Part shown: in pieces, positions 8,310-17,817 of the stretch
Numbering within the stretch: the stretch's first letter is position 1
Layout of the letters: each line of letters begins with the position of its first letter
Assembly: GCF_002834235.1 (NCBI RefSeq)
Contig: NZ_NNBY01000012.1
Coordinates: 1-50,266, forward strand
Direction of reading: 5' to 3'
Origin: Ruminococcus bromii
Lineage (GTDB): Bacteria; Bacillota; Clostridia; Oscillospirales; Acutalibacteraceae
Length of the DNA stretch: 50,266 nucleotides
The notes under the pieces: generated by a model
Databases searched by the model: none
The model's input: only the letters and a program-made list of their open reading frames with translations
Told to the model about the DNA's origin: nothing
Made by a program: the position numbers and the translations under genes

Positions 8310-8486
8310 ATGAAAGCAACAGGAATCGTTAGAAGAATCGACGATCTCGGAAGAGTGGTTATACCGAAAGAAATCAGGCGGACGCTTCGTATTCGTGAGG
8401 GAGACCCCCATCATAAAACGTTGACACCGTTTGAAAAGTACTGTATTGCAATGCTTCGCTTCGCCGAACGCTGCATTTACAAATAA
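8310..8486 (+). CDS. spoVT: SpoVT N-terminal fragment (5' part of interrupted spoVT)
   Basis: 58 codons. Residues 1-33 (MKATGIVRRIDDLGRVVIPK through REGDP) are the SpoVT-AbrB swapped-hairpin DNA-binding domain of the sporulation regulator SpoVT. At residue 32 the host sequence stops, and the last 26 residues come from the mobile element, ending at a TAA at 8484. The missing C-terminal GAF-like part lies at 25838-26287. Joining them at the shared GA (8403-8404 and 25838-25839) restores a continuous SpoVT of about 181 residues. GGGAG precedes the ATG. If translated now, the product would be a DNA-binding domain without its regulatory part. A weak sigma-G-like pair (TGAATA at 8261, CAAAATT at 8283) lies upstream. 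Confidence 0.9.
   Translation: MKATGIVRRIDDLGRVVIPKEIRRTLRIREGDPHHKTLTPFEKYCIAMLRFAERCIYK
8379..8429 (+). other. attL: attL, left junction of the spoVT element
   Basis: Host spoVT sequence runs up to the GA at 8403-8404. Element sequence follows: seven bases (CCCCCAT), then the 18-bp arm at 8412-8429, which is the exact reverse complement of the arm at 25813-25830. The core dinucleotide GA is shared with attR. The half-site sizes fit a large serine recombinase. Confidence 0.9.
8412..8429 (+). repeat. left 18-bp inverted arm of attP
   Basis: CATAAAACGTTGACACCG, a perfect inverted match to 25813-25830. In the excised circle the two arms would face each other across 7+2+7 bases. Confidence 0.95.
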
Positions 8487-8506
8487 ATCAAACGGAGGAA
8501 AAGACA

Positions 8507-8878
8507 ATGACAATTTACGAAAAACAAGGCGGTACATATCGCAAGGTGGGAGATTATCGCTTGCCAAATCTCAAACTCAACACAGAGCAAAACGCCCAAA
8601 TAGGCGTGTGGGGAATGAGGCACAAGCGATACTTGAAACAACGTCACAAAGTGATTTATTACAATCTTTTGACGGCAGGCATACTTAATTCATATCTTGC
8701 CGAAATCGACCAAAGAGCAAAATTGCTATTCGACGAAACAGTAAAATCACTTGCCAAAAAGGAAAATGTTACCGAAAAACTCAAAGAAACCGATATGATG
8801 TTGTGGGTGCAAAAGATGAATAATATCCGCAACCGAGCAGCGGAAATTGTGAATGGTGAAGTGATATACCACATCTAA
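8507..8878 (+). CDS. tnpV: TnpV family transposon-encoded protein
   Basis: 123 residues. It resembles the TnpV family of small proteins carried by clostridial mobilizable transposons of the Tn4451 kind and by many integrative elements. The GVWGMRHKRYLK segment and the later TAGILNSYLAEID and MMLWVQKMNNIRNRAAEIV segments are typical. Its role is not established. An AACGGAGGAAA ribosome site precedes the ATG. It is the first gene inside the left end of the spoVT element, 20 bases after the stop of the SpoVT fragment, so it may be read from the spoVT promoter. Confidence 0.85.
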   Translation: MTIYEKQGGTYRKVGDYRLPNLKLNTEQNAQIGVWGMRHKRYLKQRHKVIYYNLLTAGILNSYLAEIDQRAKLLFDETVKSLAKKENVTEKLKETDMMLWVQKMNNIRNRAAEIVNGEVIYHI

Positions 8879-8985
8879 ATTACTTAAAGAAGAGTATCGT
8901 TTTGATATTCTTCTTTTTTCATTTGCTGTTAAATCTAAAATGTAGTATAATAAAAATATTGATTCAACATCTAAAGGGTGATAGT

Positions 8986-11712
8986 TTGAATACAAAGAGT
9001 AATATGATAATTGCAAACGGAAGAATAGTTACTCCTGATATAAAGTTTTGTAATTATAACAACACAACTCATAAGTACGATATAATTTTTAATAACGGTA
9101 AAGTGTACAGTTACAACTATAATAATGTTACTTGGTTAAAAAAACCTATCGCTATTAATCCTAATACCGTTAAAATAACTCACGGTGAAAATGAATTATT
9201 TAACATTGAAGCAATCTACTTATTTGAAAATTCATACAGAAATTATTATCATATTTGTTTTGACAATGGTAAGGAAAGTGATTACTTAGGTTCTGATTTA
9301 CAAATTGACCATTCTTGTTTAGATAATAGCACCGTTAAAAGTGTTCTTGAATATTTCAAACAAATAGCTGATTTAGCTGAGTTAAAGGCTGATGACGGAA
9401 CTAAACTACTTTCAAAACAATATGAGAAAATTGACTATTTATCAACTGACTCGGCATTAGCTTCATACTTATCTCCAAACGATTTCAGTTTGAATAGCTT
9501 TAATAAAAATATAATCCCTATTTTTCCTTTTGGTTGTAATGCAAGTCAGTATAAAGCTGTAAAAAATGCTTTAGAAAATCAAGTTAGTGTAATTGAGGGA
9601 CCACCGGGTACAGGAAAAACACAGACAATTCTAAATATCATTGCTAACCTACTTGTTGACGGAAAATCTGTTCAGATTGTATCAAATAACAATTCCGCAA
9701 CACTTAATGTATTTGAAAAGCTAAATTCGGATAAGTATAACCTTGGTTTTCTTGTTGCTCCTTTGGGCAGTTCTAAAAATAAAAACGAATTTATTAAATC
9801 CCAAATGTATGAATATCCAAACATTTCATCTTGGAAGAGTGACGAAAATATTTCTTTGCAGCAAGTACAGGAATGTTCAAATGAGCTTAAGGATATATTT
9901 GAAAAACAAGAAAGATTGGCAAATGCCCGAATTGAACTTCAAAACCTTACAGTCGAAAAAGAACATTTTGATGTTTATATTTCTGAAACAACTACCGAAA
10001 ATGAAGTTCGTATAAAGAAAAATATTAAATCTTTTGACTTAATGACTTTATGGCAAGAGTGCTTATATATAGCTGAAAAAGAAAGCAAAATTTCTTTTTG
10101 GTTTAAGCTAAAAGGACTTCTAAAATACAGAATTTTTGATTGGAAGTTTTATGACCAAGACATCTCAAAAATTATAACTGCCTTTCAAAAAATGTACTAC
10201 ACTTGTAAAGGCCAAGAATTAACCAATGAAATATCTTCCCTTGAAAACGAATTGAAAGTAAAAAAGGCATATGACTTAATGACTAAATTGACTGATATGT
10301 CAATGAGTTTTCTCAAAAACAAATTATTTTTAAAATACGGAAATTCAAAAAGAAGAAAGAAATTTTCAATCGATGATCTTTGGAAAAATCCACAGGAATT
10401 TCTTAATGAATATCCTATAGTATTAAGCACAACATTTTCTTCAAGGAGTTCACTTGGCAAAAACGCAAAATTTGATTATATAATAATGGACGAAGCGTCT
10501 CAGGTTGATGTCACAACCGGAGCATTAGCTCTATCGTGTGCAAAGAATGCGGTAATAGTGGGTGATACAAAACAGTTGCCGAATGTTATCACAGAAGACA
10601 TCAAAAATCGAGCGAATTCTATATTCGAATCTTTTAATATTTCAAGTTCATACAATTATACTGAAAATAGCTTTCTTCAATCAATTTGCAGAGCTATTCC
10701 TAATGTCTCTAATACACTTCTTCGTGAACATTACCGTTGCCATCCTAAAATTATTAACTTTTGTAATGAAAAATTTTATGGTGGCAATCTTGTTATAATG
10801 ACAAAAGATAACGGTGAAAACGATGTTCTTTCTGTTATAAAAACAGTTGAAGGAAAACACACAAGAGAGCGGATGAATCTGCGACAGATTGAAGTTGTTA
10901 AAGATGAAGTGCTTCCGAAACTAAATTTTGAATCAAAAGAAATCGGTATTATTGCACCATACAATAATCAAGTTAATAAACTGAAAAGTGAAATTGATAA
11001 TCAACAAATTGATATTGCAACCATACACAAATTTCAGGGCAGAGAAAAGGATGCAATAATTATTACAACTGTTGATGATGAAGTGACTGAATTTTCTGAT
11101 GATCCTTTTATGCTTAATGTTGCAGTTTCCCGTGCAAAAAAAGAGCTTTGTCTTGTTGTTTCAGGCAACAAACAACCGAATGATAGCAATATCGGTGATT
11201 TGGTTTCATACATTGAATACAACAATTTCACAGTTACGGAAAGCAAAATTTATTCAGTTTTTGATTTTCTTTATACTGATTATACCAAGAGTCGATTTGA
11301 GTTTTTGCAAAAGCACAAACGAATTTCAGAATACGATTCTGAAAATTTAATGTTTGCTCTTATCGAAAATGTACTCGAAGAACAAGATTTAATTGGTTTA
11401 AGTGTGATATGTCATCAACCGTTAAATATGTTAATCCGTGACCCACAGTTGTTAAATGATGAAGAGTGCAAGTATGCAATGAATAGTGCTACACACTTGG
11501 ATTTTCTGATATACAGCAGGATTAGTAAGAAGCCCGTTTTAGCTGTTGAAGTTGATGGTTATCATTATCATAAGGCTGGAACAAAACAAGCAGAGCGAGA
11601 TTTATTGAAGAATCACATTTTAGATTTGTATAAAATTCCTTATGTCCGTTTTGCTACAAACGGAAGCCGAGAGAAAGAAATCTTGACCGAAAAACTTAAA
11701 CAACTGTCTTAG
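8986..11712 (+). CDS. superfamily 1 helicase with C-terminal DUF2726-like nuclease domain
   Basis: 908 residues from the preferred TTG start. Walker A GPPGTGKT is near residue 205, Walker B IIMDEAS near residue 500, the REHYRCHP motif near residue 583, and VAVSRAKKEL near residue 712, the Upf1/Dna2-like SF1B order. The last ~110 residues have THLDFLI then VEVDGYHYH and a basic/acidic helix, as in DUF2726/Vsr-like nucleases. TTG at 8986 follows AAAGGGTG; ATG at 9004 is the alternative. It is convergent with the restriction operon in the same element. A defence role is inferred from architecture and location. It does not clearly match a named system that I can recall. Confidence 0.85.
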   Translation: MNTKSNMIIANGRIVTPDIKFCNYNNTTHKYDIIFNNGKVYSYNYNNVTWLKKPIAINPNTVKITHGENELFNIEAIYLFENSYRNYYHICFDNGKESDYLGSDLQIDHSCLDNSTVKSVLEYFKQIADLAELKADDGTKLLSKQYEKIDYLSTDSALASYLSPNDFSLNSFNKNIIPIFPFGCNASQYKAVKNALENQVSVIEGPPGTGKTQTILNIIANLLVDGKSVQIVSNNNSATLNVFEKLNSDKYNLGFLVAPLGSSKNKNEFIKSQMYEYPNISSWKSDENISLQQVQECSNELKDIFEKQERLANARIELQNLTVEKEHFDVYISETTTENEVRIKKNIKSFDLMTLWQECLYIAEKESKISFWFKLKGLLKYRIFDWKFYDQDISKIITAFQKMYYTCKGQELTNEISSLENELKVKKAYDLMTKLTDMSMSFLKNKLFLKYGNSKRRKKFSIDDLWKNPQEFLNEYPIVLSTTFSSRSSLGKNAKFDYIIMDEASQVDVTTGALALSCAKNAVIVGDTKQLPNVITEDIKNRANSIFESFNISSSYNYTENSFLQSICRAIPNVSNTLLREHYRCHPKIINFCNEKFYGGNLVIMTKDNGENDVLSVIKTVEGKHTRERMNLRQIEVVKDEVLPKLNFESKEIGIIAPYNNQVNKLKSEIDNQQIDIATIHKFQGREKDAIIITTVDDEVTEFSDDPFMLNVAVSRAKKELCLVVSGNKQPNDSNIGDLVSYIEYNNFTVTESKIYSVFDFLYTDYTKSRFEFLQKHKRISEYDSENLMFALIENVLEEQDLIGLSVICHQPLNMLIRDPQLLNDEECKYAMNSATHLDFLIYSRISKKPVLAVEVDGYHYHKAGTKQAERDLLKNHILDLYKIPYVRFATNGSREKEILTEKLKQLS

Positions 11713-11765
11713 AAAAAACTAAAAAATTTCAGTTTTAAATTTACTATATAGCTATATAAAAGTTT

Positions 11766-11800
11766 AAAGGCGAGAGCAGAAATGCCCTCGCCTTTGTTGT
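11766..11800 (+). terminator. hairpin after the helicase gene
   Basis: A perfect 8-bp stem AAGGCGAG / CTCGCCTT with a 12-base loop lies 55 bases after the helicase stop, followed by TTGTTG. The T-run is weak, so it may terminate only partly. Confidence 0.5.
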
Positions 11801-11823
11801 GTAATGTAGAATTTAAAATGCGT

Positions 11824-11864
11824 GTGTAATCTTAGCGAGCAGACCATTTATACTCCCATAGTCG
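11824..11864. repeat. 41-bp direct repeat, copy 1
   Basis: About 80 percent identical to 11889-11929, starting GTGTAA and ending GTCG. Read on the minus strand, both copies contain an in-frame stretch R-x-WEYK-x-x-AR followed by a stop. They look like tandem leftovers of a gene's 3' end. Confidence 0.6.
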
Positions 11865-11888
11865 TAAAACGGTAAAACTGCCTCGCCC

Positions 11889-11929
11889 GTGTAAACTTAG
11901 CGAGCAGTGTATTTGTACTCCCACCGTCG
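11889..11929. repeat. 41-bp direct repeat, copy 2
   Basis: Second copy of the unit at 11824-11864, separated by 24 bases. It lies just downstream of the DUF262/HNH gene, between two convergent operons. Confidence 0.6.
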
Positions 11930-11982
11930 CCAAATACCTCGTTAGGGACACCCTAAGACCTGAGTGTTTTAGAAAATTATGT

Positions 11983-13761
11983 TTAAAATATAAGTCTTTC
12001 CCCAAATTTAGATATAACTTCATCACTATCTTTTCCTGAGATAATTTTACCTGTCGCCTTTTCGATAGCATCAAGTAATAACTTTGCTCTTAAAACAATG
12101 TGCTTTTCAAAGTCGTTTGACCTTGCTGCACTAACATCTATAAGATGAGTTTGTAAATAATCGTTCAAAGAATTATAATCAACTTGTCCTTTTTCTTCAA
12201 TCTTTTTTAGATATTCACTCGGTGCTACTCCACCAATCTCTCTATTAGTAGAGTAAGAAATAGGTGTTTTGTTTACAACTGAATTCCATTTTTCTTTAGA
12301 TAGATTATTCTTTTCGCAATAACTTCTTGGAAAAATATGATGAATGTCAATGTTTTCAGATTTGTATACTGTAAAATCCATTTCTCGACCACTAATGAAG
12401 TCTTTGCAATGGTTCTTAAGTATTAATGCCATTATACCTTTATAGGCAGCCGATTGCCTCGATTGTAAAGTGAGTAATCTTGTAGGATTGAAATAAGATT
12501 CCTGAATTGTCTTAGGTACATTTCCATTATTTTCAATCCAATTCATAACACCAACTACATCATTAACATACCTCGTTTCGTTTGCTCCACCATAAAGTTC
12601 GCCAAAAACACCACACCAGTACCATTGCCTAATTTTATTTTTAATATTGGTGACTTTTATGCGATTCCCATTAGACAATAATGTACATAGAGCAGCAAGC
12701 GGAATTAGTTGTGTTGAATAAGGCAGGTCTTTATTTGAAAAAACTCTTTCTTCCTGCAATATTTTTTCTGCTTCAACAAACCCCTCAGATAACGCATCTG
12801 CAAAATTATTATAATCTTTCAAAGATAGATTTAATACATCTTTCTTTTTACAACTAACTGTACCGCCTTTCTTATATGTTGAAAGCAAAGTACAAGCTGT
12901 TAAAAAGTCTGTTGCTGTTATACAAGATAACAAATCTCCATCAAAATATTTTGCTTTTCTTTCTTCCCAATCTTTTCTTAGTTCAAAATCGTCCATTGCA
13001 AAAATTGCAGTAACTAATTCAAAAACAGTAAGAGAAACGCCACCGGTGTTTACATTTTCAAAAACTTGGCATACCGCTTCTTTGGGTGTATCTTTGCCCA
13101 AACTTATCACAGGAATTTTATACTGTAATGTTTGCATAATGATTTTCTTATTGAATTCCGTAAATTCTTTAATGATTTCCTGATTGTAGTTGTAAAAAGC
13201 ATAATATTCATTTTGCCAATTTTGTTCTTCCGGAAAATCAAGAATTAAGTTAAGAGGAAACATTTTATTCTCAAATTCTTTTGTCCTATCTGACAAATCT
13301 AATTCAATATCCCTGCCGAAATTTGAAGTGATAATTCTTGTTTCTGGAACTGAAAATATTGCATCTACTCTATCACAATTAGGATCACATGCCTTTTTAA
13401 TATCTATATAGTAATAGCGGAATATTTTCTTACCTTTGTCAGTTCTTGTATGTACAGCGTTTCTACTGTAAAGAGATGAATAAATTGATGTTAATCTTTG
13501 CTGTCCGTCAAGTATCAATTCTGTTGGGATTACATCAGTAGCGGTGACACCCTCAATTACTCTATATTTAAACCTAATATTATCATTGCCATATTCCAAA
13601 AACATTGCAGCACCAACTGGATAATTATTTGTAATGCTTGCAATAAGTGCTTTTATACGCCCATCTTCCCACACCCAGCCTCGTTGAAAATCTGGTAACT
13701 GTATTGCACCTTTATTTATAGATATCATTAACTCTGAAATTGGTCTATCATTTGTTTGCAT
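11983..13761 (-). CDS. DUF262 protein with HNH-type C-terminus (GmrSD-like)
   Basis: 592 residues. The N-terminal DUF262 part shows IQLPDFQRGWVW and the signature ILDGQQRLTS, as in the GmrS half of type IV enzymes that attack modified DNA. The C-terminal part has DIHHIFPRSYC and a later NREIGG, an HNH/DUF1524-like metal-finger nuclease. The ATG at 13761 lies 11 bases after the hsdR stop with GGAGT upstream, so it belongs to the restriction operon. A DUF262-HNH protein added to a type I system suggests a second layer that targets DNA carrying modified bases. That is family knowledge; the target here is unknown. Confidence 0.8.
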   Translation of the reverse strand: MQTNDRPISELMISINKGAIQLPDFQRGWVWEDGRIKALIASITNNYPVGAAMFLEYGNDNIRFKYRVIEGVTATDVIPTELILDGQQRLTSIYSSLYSRNAVHTRTDKGKKIFRYYYIDIKKACDPNCDRVDAIFSVPETRIITSNFGRDIELDLSDRTKEFENKMFPLNLILDFPEEQNWQNEYYAFYNYNQEIIKEFTEFNKKIIMQTLQYKIPVISLGKDTPKEAVCQVFENVNTGGVSLTVFELVTAIFAMDDFELRKDWEERKAKYFDGDLLSCITATDFLTACTLLSTYKKGGTVSCKKKDVLNLSLKDYNNFADALSEGFVEAEKILQEERVFSNKDLPYSTQLIPLAALCTLLSNGNRIKVTNIKNKIRQWYWCGVFGELYGGANETRYVNDVVGVMNWIENNGNVPKTIQESYFNPTRLLTLQSRQSAAYKGIMALILKNHCKDFISGREMDFTVYKSENIDIHHIFPRSYCEKNNLSKEKWNSVVNKTPISYSTNREIGGVAPSEYLKKIEEKGQVDYNSLNDYLQTHLIDVSAARSNDFEKHIVLRAKLLLDAIEKATGKIISGKDSDEVISKFGERLIF

Positions 13762-13772
13762 TGTGTTACTCC

Positions 13773-16700
13773 TTACTTAGCATACTTCTTGAAATTCTCT
13801 GCCTGCTCAAGAACTTCCTTGTAAACATCATCAATGGTTACCGGAGGATAATCGAACTCGTCAAGCAGGAGGATAAGGTCAACCTGCAAGTTTGCCTTAA
13901 TATCATCACGAGCAGACCAATCTGTATAGCGTGACTTATCATCAACAATCAGCTTTATCCTCTTGGATAATTCAATCATTTTATCGTCCGGATATTCAAA
14001 CTCAAACTTCTTGGCAACTGCTTTCAAAATATCATAGAAAGCCTTCTCTTCATAATCTATGCCCATATTCTTGAATGAATTCTTTTCTGTTTTCAGCTCA
14101 GACAACAACTGTGCAAGCTGCTCCGCAACATCATCAAGGACTTCGTTGGCATACGCTTCATCACGACGTCGGTTATTATACTCATCAACAACTTTCTTGA
14201 GTCTGTCAGCAAATTCCACACCCATAATCTTATTGACTTTCTTATACTCGTCAATCGCCTGAGAAAGAAGTCTTTGAAGTATCTTGATTTTTGTATTCGG
14301 CAACTGAATAGCATTTATCTTATTCATATATTCATCGCTGAAAATATCCACCGATATATGCTTTCCGGTTTCAAATAATTCTTCAATGCCATCAGACTGA
14401 ATTGCGCCTTCAAGCATTTCTCGAACACGAGCATTCATTTGTGCCATATCAGGTGCATCGCCTTTTGTCAGCTTGAAAAGGATAGAACGGACAGCACAAT
14501 AAAAATGGATATAATCCTTATCTTCACCGGAGAACTTTTCACTTGAACTACAAAGGTTAAATGCCTGTTTCATTCTCTTGACTGCTGCCATGAATCTTCT
14601 TTCCAGTTCTTCAGACAACTGCACATACTCAACCGCACGGTTCAGGCAGGCAAGCTGTTCGGTAGGCGAACCATTGAAGAAATCACTGCTGTTAAAGTTA
14701 TGGAACATCTGACCAAGAACTTCTAACTGGTCTTTTACAATCGTGATAGACTGCTCCACACCTTCAAATTCTTCGCTCTCAAAATTCGTATATTTCTTGA
14801 GGGCAGTGTTCATATTTTTCTTGATACCTATATAATCAACAATCAAACCTTTATCTTTGCCCTCGCATACACGATTTACACGGGAAATCGTCTGAATAAG
14901 GGTATGCTGCTGAATAGGCTTATCAATGTAAATCGTATCAAGCTCCGGCACATCAAAACCAGTCAGCCACATATCTACAACAATGGCAATCTTAAAGTTT
15001 GACTTCGGATTTTTAAACTGACGGTCAAATTCTTTCCTATCCTCTTTTGTGCCAAGCATATCAAAGAGGTCTTTTTCATCATCTTTATTACGAGTCATAA
15101 CCAACTTGATTTTTTCCATTGGCTTCAACTCTTTTTTATCTTTCTCACTCAGAACAACACCGTCATCACAAATCTTCTTTTCTGTCCATTCCGGTCTGAG
15201 TTCCTTTACTATCTTATAGAAATCGTATGCTATGTTTCGGTTGGAACATACAAACATTGCTTTGCCTGCTACGGTTGCACCTTCTGCCACACGGGTTTCA
15301 TAATGCTTGATAAAGTCCTCCGCAACAGCACGAAGTCTGTCAGGGTCGCCAATAATAACTTCCATTTTGGCAACTGCTTTCTGGCTTTCTTCTACTTGAT
15401 GTTCATTTGCCCCCTCAAGCTCACACTGTGCATAATATTCTTCAATCTGTCTTACCTTGTCCTGATTAAGCATAACTTTAGCTGCACGACCATCGTAAAC
15501 AAGGTTAACTGTAATACCGTCCTTAACAGCTTCCGTCATTGTATATGCGTCTACAACACCGCCAAAGACTTCGATTGTTCCATCAACCGGAGTTCCAGTA
15601 AATCCTACATAAGTTGCATTTGGTAAAGAGTCGTGCAGATACTTGGCAAAGCCATAGGTTTTCTGAACGCCGGAATCTGTAATCTTAACCTTTTGGTCGA
15701 GATTGATTTGGCTTCTGTGTGCTTCATCAGAAATACAAATAACGTTCGTTCTGTCTGTAAGAAGCTGCAAATCCTCTGTAAATTTCTGAATGGTAGTCAA
15801 ATAAACACCGCCACTCTCTCGTCCTTGAAGCTCCTCACGAAGTTTCTCACGGGATTCAATGCTTACAACAGTTTCATCTCCGATATATTTCTTTGAACCT
15901 ACAAACTGTTTGGAAAGCTGGTCGTCAAGGTCTGTTCTGTCTGTAATAATGAGAATAGTCGGGGAAGAAAAGTATTTGCTTTTCATCAGCATACGGGTAA
16001 GGAAAAGCATTGTATAACTCTTGCCGCACCCTGTCGCTCCGAAGTATGTACCACCTTTACCATCTCCTTCAGGGCGAAGATGAGCCTTGATATTCTCATA
16101 CAATTTATTTGCCGCAAAGAACTGTGGATAACGGCACACTATCTTCAAATCCTTATCTGAGTTATCCGGAAAATAAATAAAATCTTTGATAACTTCAAGT
16201 AAACGGTCTTTTCGGAAAAGTCCCTTTATCATTGTTACAAGAGAATTGATACCGTCCAGTTCTTTATCGTCTGAGTTTATCTTTCTCCACGCATAGAAGA
16301 AATCATACGGGCTGAAGAAAGAACCGTATTTATTGTTTGCTCCGTCACTGATAACAACAAACGCATTGTATTTGAAAATCTCCGGAATATCTCTACGGTA
16401 ACGAATTGTAAGCTGCTTATATGCGTCCATTATGGTCGTATTCTCTTGTACCGCACTCTTAAATTCAAGAACAACAACAGGAATACCATTTACAAACACA
16501 ATGCCATCTGGAATACGCAACTGATTATTTACGCCTTCAATTTCAAACTGATTAACCACTTTGAAGATATTGTTTTCGGGAGTGTCGAAATCAATAAGTT
16601 CAATATAGAGGTCTTTCTGCGTTCTATCCTCACGGTTAAGAATAAATCCATCGCAGAGCAACTTAAATACAGCTTTGTTTGCTTCATAAATCGTACCGGA

Positions 16701-16913
16701 AATATTACGCAGCATTAGAATGACACTATCCACCTCACTCGGTGTGATACCGTCTTTCGCATAGCGATTATAGAGGTATTGCTTCAGGTCGTCCGTAAGC
16801 AGAACCTCTGTCCTTTCTCTGTGTATCTGGTCGCCACTGACATAGGTATACCCCTCGTCTTTGAACAACTCCATTATTGACATTTCCAATGCGTGTTCAT
16901 TAAAATTTGCCAT
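13773..16913 (-). CDS. hsdR: type I restriction endonuclease subunit R
   Basis: 1046 residues from the ATG at 16913. The N-terminal nuclease domain has RIPDGIV followed by VVLEFKS, the PD-(D/E)XK site. The SF2 translocase follows with Walker A GATGCGKS (near residue 300), SDEAHRSQ as the DEAH box, GFTGTPVD, and VDMWLTGFDVPELDT. The long helical C-terminus links to HsdM. It translocates DNA with ATP and cuts unmethylated DNA at a distance, together with HsdM and HsdS. I chose ATG at 16913 because GGAGGA lies nine bases upstream; an in-frame GTG at 16922 abuts that site. The gene sits between the TIR and DUF262/HNH genes. Confidence 0.95.
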   Translation of the reverse strand: MANFNEHALEMSIMELFKDEGYTYVSGDQIHRERTEVLLTDDLKQYLYNRYAKDGITPSEVDSVILMLRNISGTIYEANKAVFKLLCDGFILNREDRTQKDLYIELIDFDTPENNIFKVVNQFEIEGVNNQLRIPDGIVFVNGIPVVVLEFKSAVQENTTIMDAYKQLTIRYRRDIPEIFKYNAFVVISDGANNKYGSFFSPYDFFYAWRKINSDDKELDGINSLVTMIKGLFRKDRLLEVIKDFIYFPDNSDKDLKIVCRYPQFFAANKLYENIKAHLRPEGDGKGGTYFGATGCGKSYTMLFLTRMLMKSKYFSSPTILIITDRTDLDDQLSKQFVGSKKYIGDETVVSIESREKLREELQGRESGGVYLTTIQKFTEDLQLLTDRTNVICISDEAHRSQINLDQKVKITDSGVQKTYGFAKYLHDSLPNATYVGFTGTPVDGTIEVFGGVVDAYTMTEAVKDGITVNLVYDGRAAKVMLNQDKVRQIEEYYAQCELEGANEHQVEESQKAVAKMEVIIGDPDRLRAVAEDFIKHYETRVAEGATVAGKAMFVCSNRNIAYDFYKIVKELRPEWTEKKICDDGVVLSEKDKKELKPMEKIKLVMTRNKDDEKDLFDMLGTKEDRKEFDRQFKNPKSNFKIAIVVDMWLTGFDVPELDTIYIDKPIQQHTLIQTISRVNRVCEGKDKGLIVDYIGIKKNMNTALKKYTNFESEEFEGVEQSITIVKDQLEVLGQMFHNFNSSDFFNGSPTEQLACLNRAVEYVQLSEELERRFMAAVKRMKQAFNLCSSSEKFSGEDKDYIHFYCAVRSILFKLTKGDAPDMAQMNARVREMLEGAIQSDGIEELFETGKHISVDIFSDEYMNKINAIQLPNTKIKILQRLLSQAIDEYKKVNKIMGVEFADRLKKVVDEYNNRRRDEAYANEVLDDVAEQLAQLLSELKTEKNSFKNMGIDYEEKAFYDILKAVAKKFEFEYPDDKMIELSKRIKLIVDDKSRYTDWSARDDIKANLQVDLILLLDEFDYPPVTIDDVYKEVLEQAENFKKYAK

Positions 16914-16936
16914 TGCGTTCACTCCTCCGCCATCAA

Positions 16937-17791
16937 TTAAAGGCTCTTTATTTTGCTAATAAAATCATTGCGTTTCTTTTCCCATCGCATATCCGGTACA
17001 CTTATACCAAATTTTTCTGAAATGATATTCTTCAATTCTCCAAGCCTTTTTTTGAGCAGTTCATCATCGTCATCTAATTTCATTCCAATTTTATTAGGGT
17101 TTACAGCCCCATCAATTTCTTGGTATTCAAACTTAGGAAGTAAAATTGATGTGTACTCATTTTTTAAAACCCACGCTGCACCCATTTCATTTAGGCAAGC
17201 AGGACTGCCATAATAATTGCTTGAAAGAACAAAAATAACATAAAGCTCATTTTCACTAAACAGCGAGGATAAATATTCGTATATGTCTTGATTTAAAGGA
17301 ATTCCATAATCAGGTATAGACGAACAAAACAGATTGTCATTTGTCATCCCAATATCTGCCAACAATTCCACAATGGGTTCTACATACTTAACATCTTTAG
17401 ATGAATGGCTTATAAAAATCTTTGGTTTCATAGCTTTTGTAATCTTGCTTTCTATCGACTTTTCATCAGGGAAATATTTATCAATGTTTTTCTCTATCAC
17501 TTTAAGAGAACTTTTTAACCTATTAAAATTTTTTCTCTCATCATAATTTTTTCCGTTAAATTTATGTATTACTCCCGTAGCATTTATAATATTCCATATA
17601 TAGGTATCCATTGTTCTATCGTATATTTGTTGCAGTTCATATTCAACTGCTTCTTTCCATTCTATAAAATCAGGATTGTCATATATGAACTCCCCTGATG
17701 GAATACACATACCTGCTGATGGCTCAAAAATTCTAAACTTTCCCTCTATAGTAGGTATTTCTTTGATAAGTGCTAATAATTCTCTTTTCAT
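16937..17791 (-). CDS. TIR-domain protein inside the type I restriction operon
   Basis: 284 residues. Residues 1 to about 118 form an N-terminal region that I do not recognise (helical, with FEPSAGMCIPSGEF). From about residue 120 a TIR domain starts with KPKIFISHSSKD. It has DLFCS-like and IPLN segments, IFVLSSNYYGSPAC, then LNEMGAAW. The glutamate in LNEMG fits the catalytic position of NAD-cleaving TIR domains. It lies 26 bases after hsdS and 23 before hsdR, all on the minus strand, so it is co-transcribed with the restriction genes. An anti-phage role through NAD depletion or a nucleotide signal is inferred from TIR family knowledge. Confidence 0.85.
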   Translation of the reverse strand: MKRELLALIKEIPTIEGKFRIFEPSAGMCIPSGEFIYDNPDFIEWKEAVEYELQQIYDRTMDTYIWNIINATGVIHKFNGKNYDERKNFNRLKSSLKVIEKNIDKYFPDEKSIESKITKAMKPKIFISHSSKDVKYVEPIVELLADIGMTNDNLFCSSIPDYGIPLNQDIYEYLSSLFSENELYVIFVLSSNYYGSPACLNEMGAAWVLKNEYTSILLPKFEYQEIDGAVNPNKIGMKLDDDDELLKKRLGELKNIISEKFGISVPDMRWEKKRNDFISKIKSL

Positions 17792-17817
17792 TTTTATCCT
17801 TTCAAATAAATGATAAT

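Noticed and set aside
8310..8486. Independent AbrB-type antitoxin gene
   Set aside because: Its sequence is SpoVT-specific, breaks off at the att core, and the exact missing half is present at 25838.
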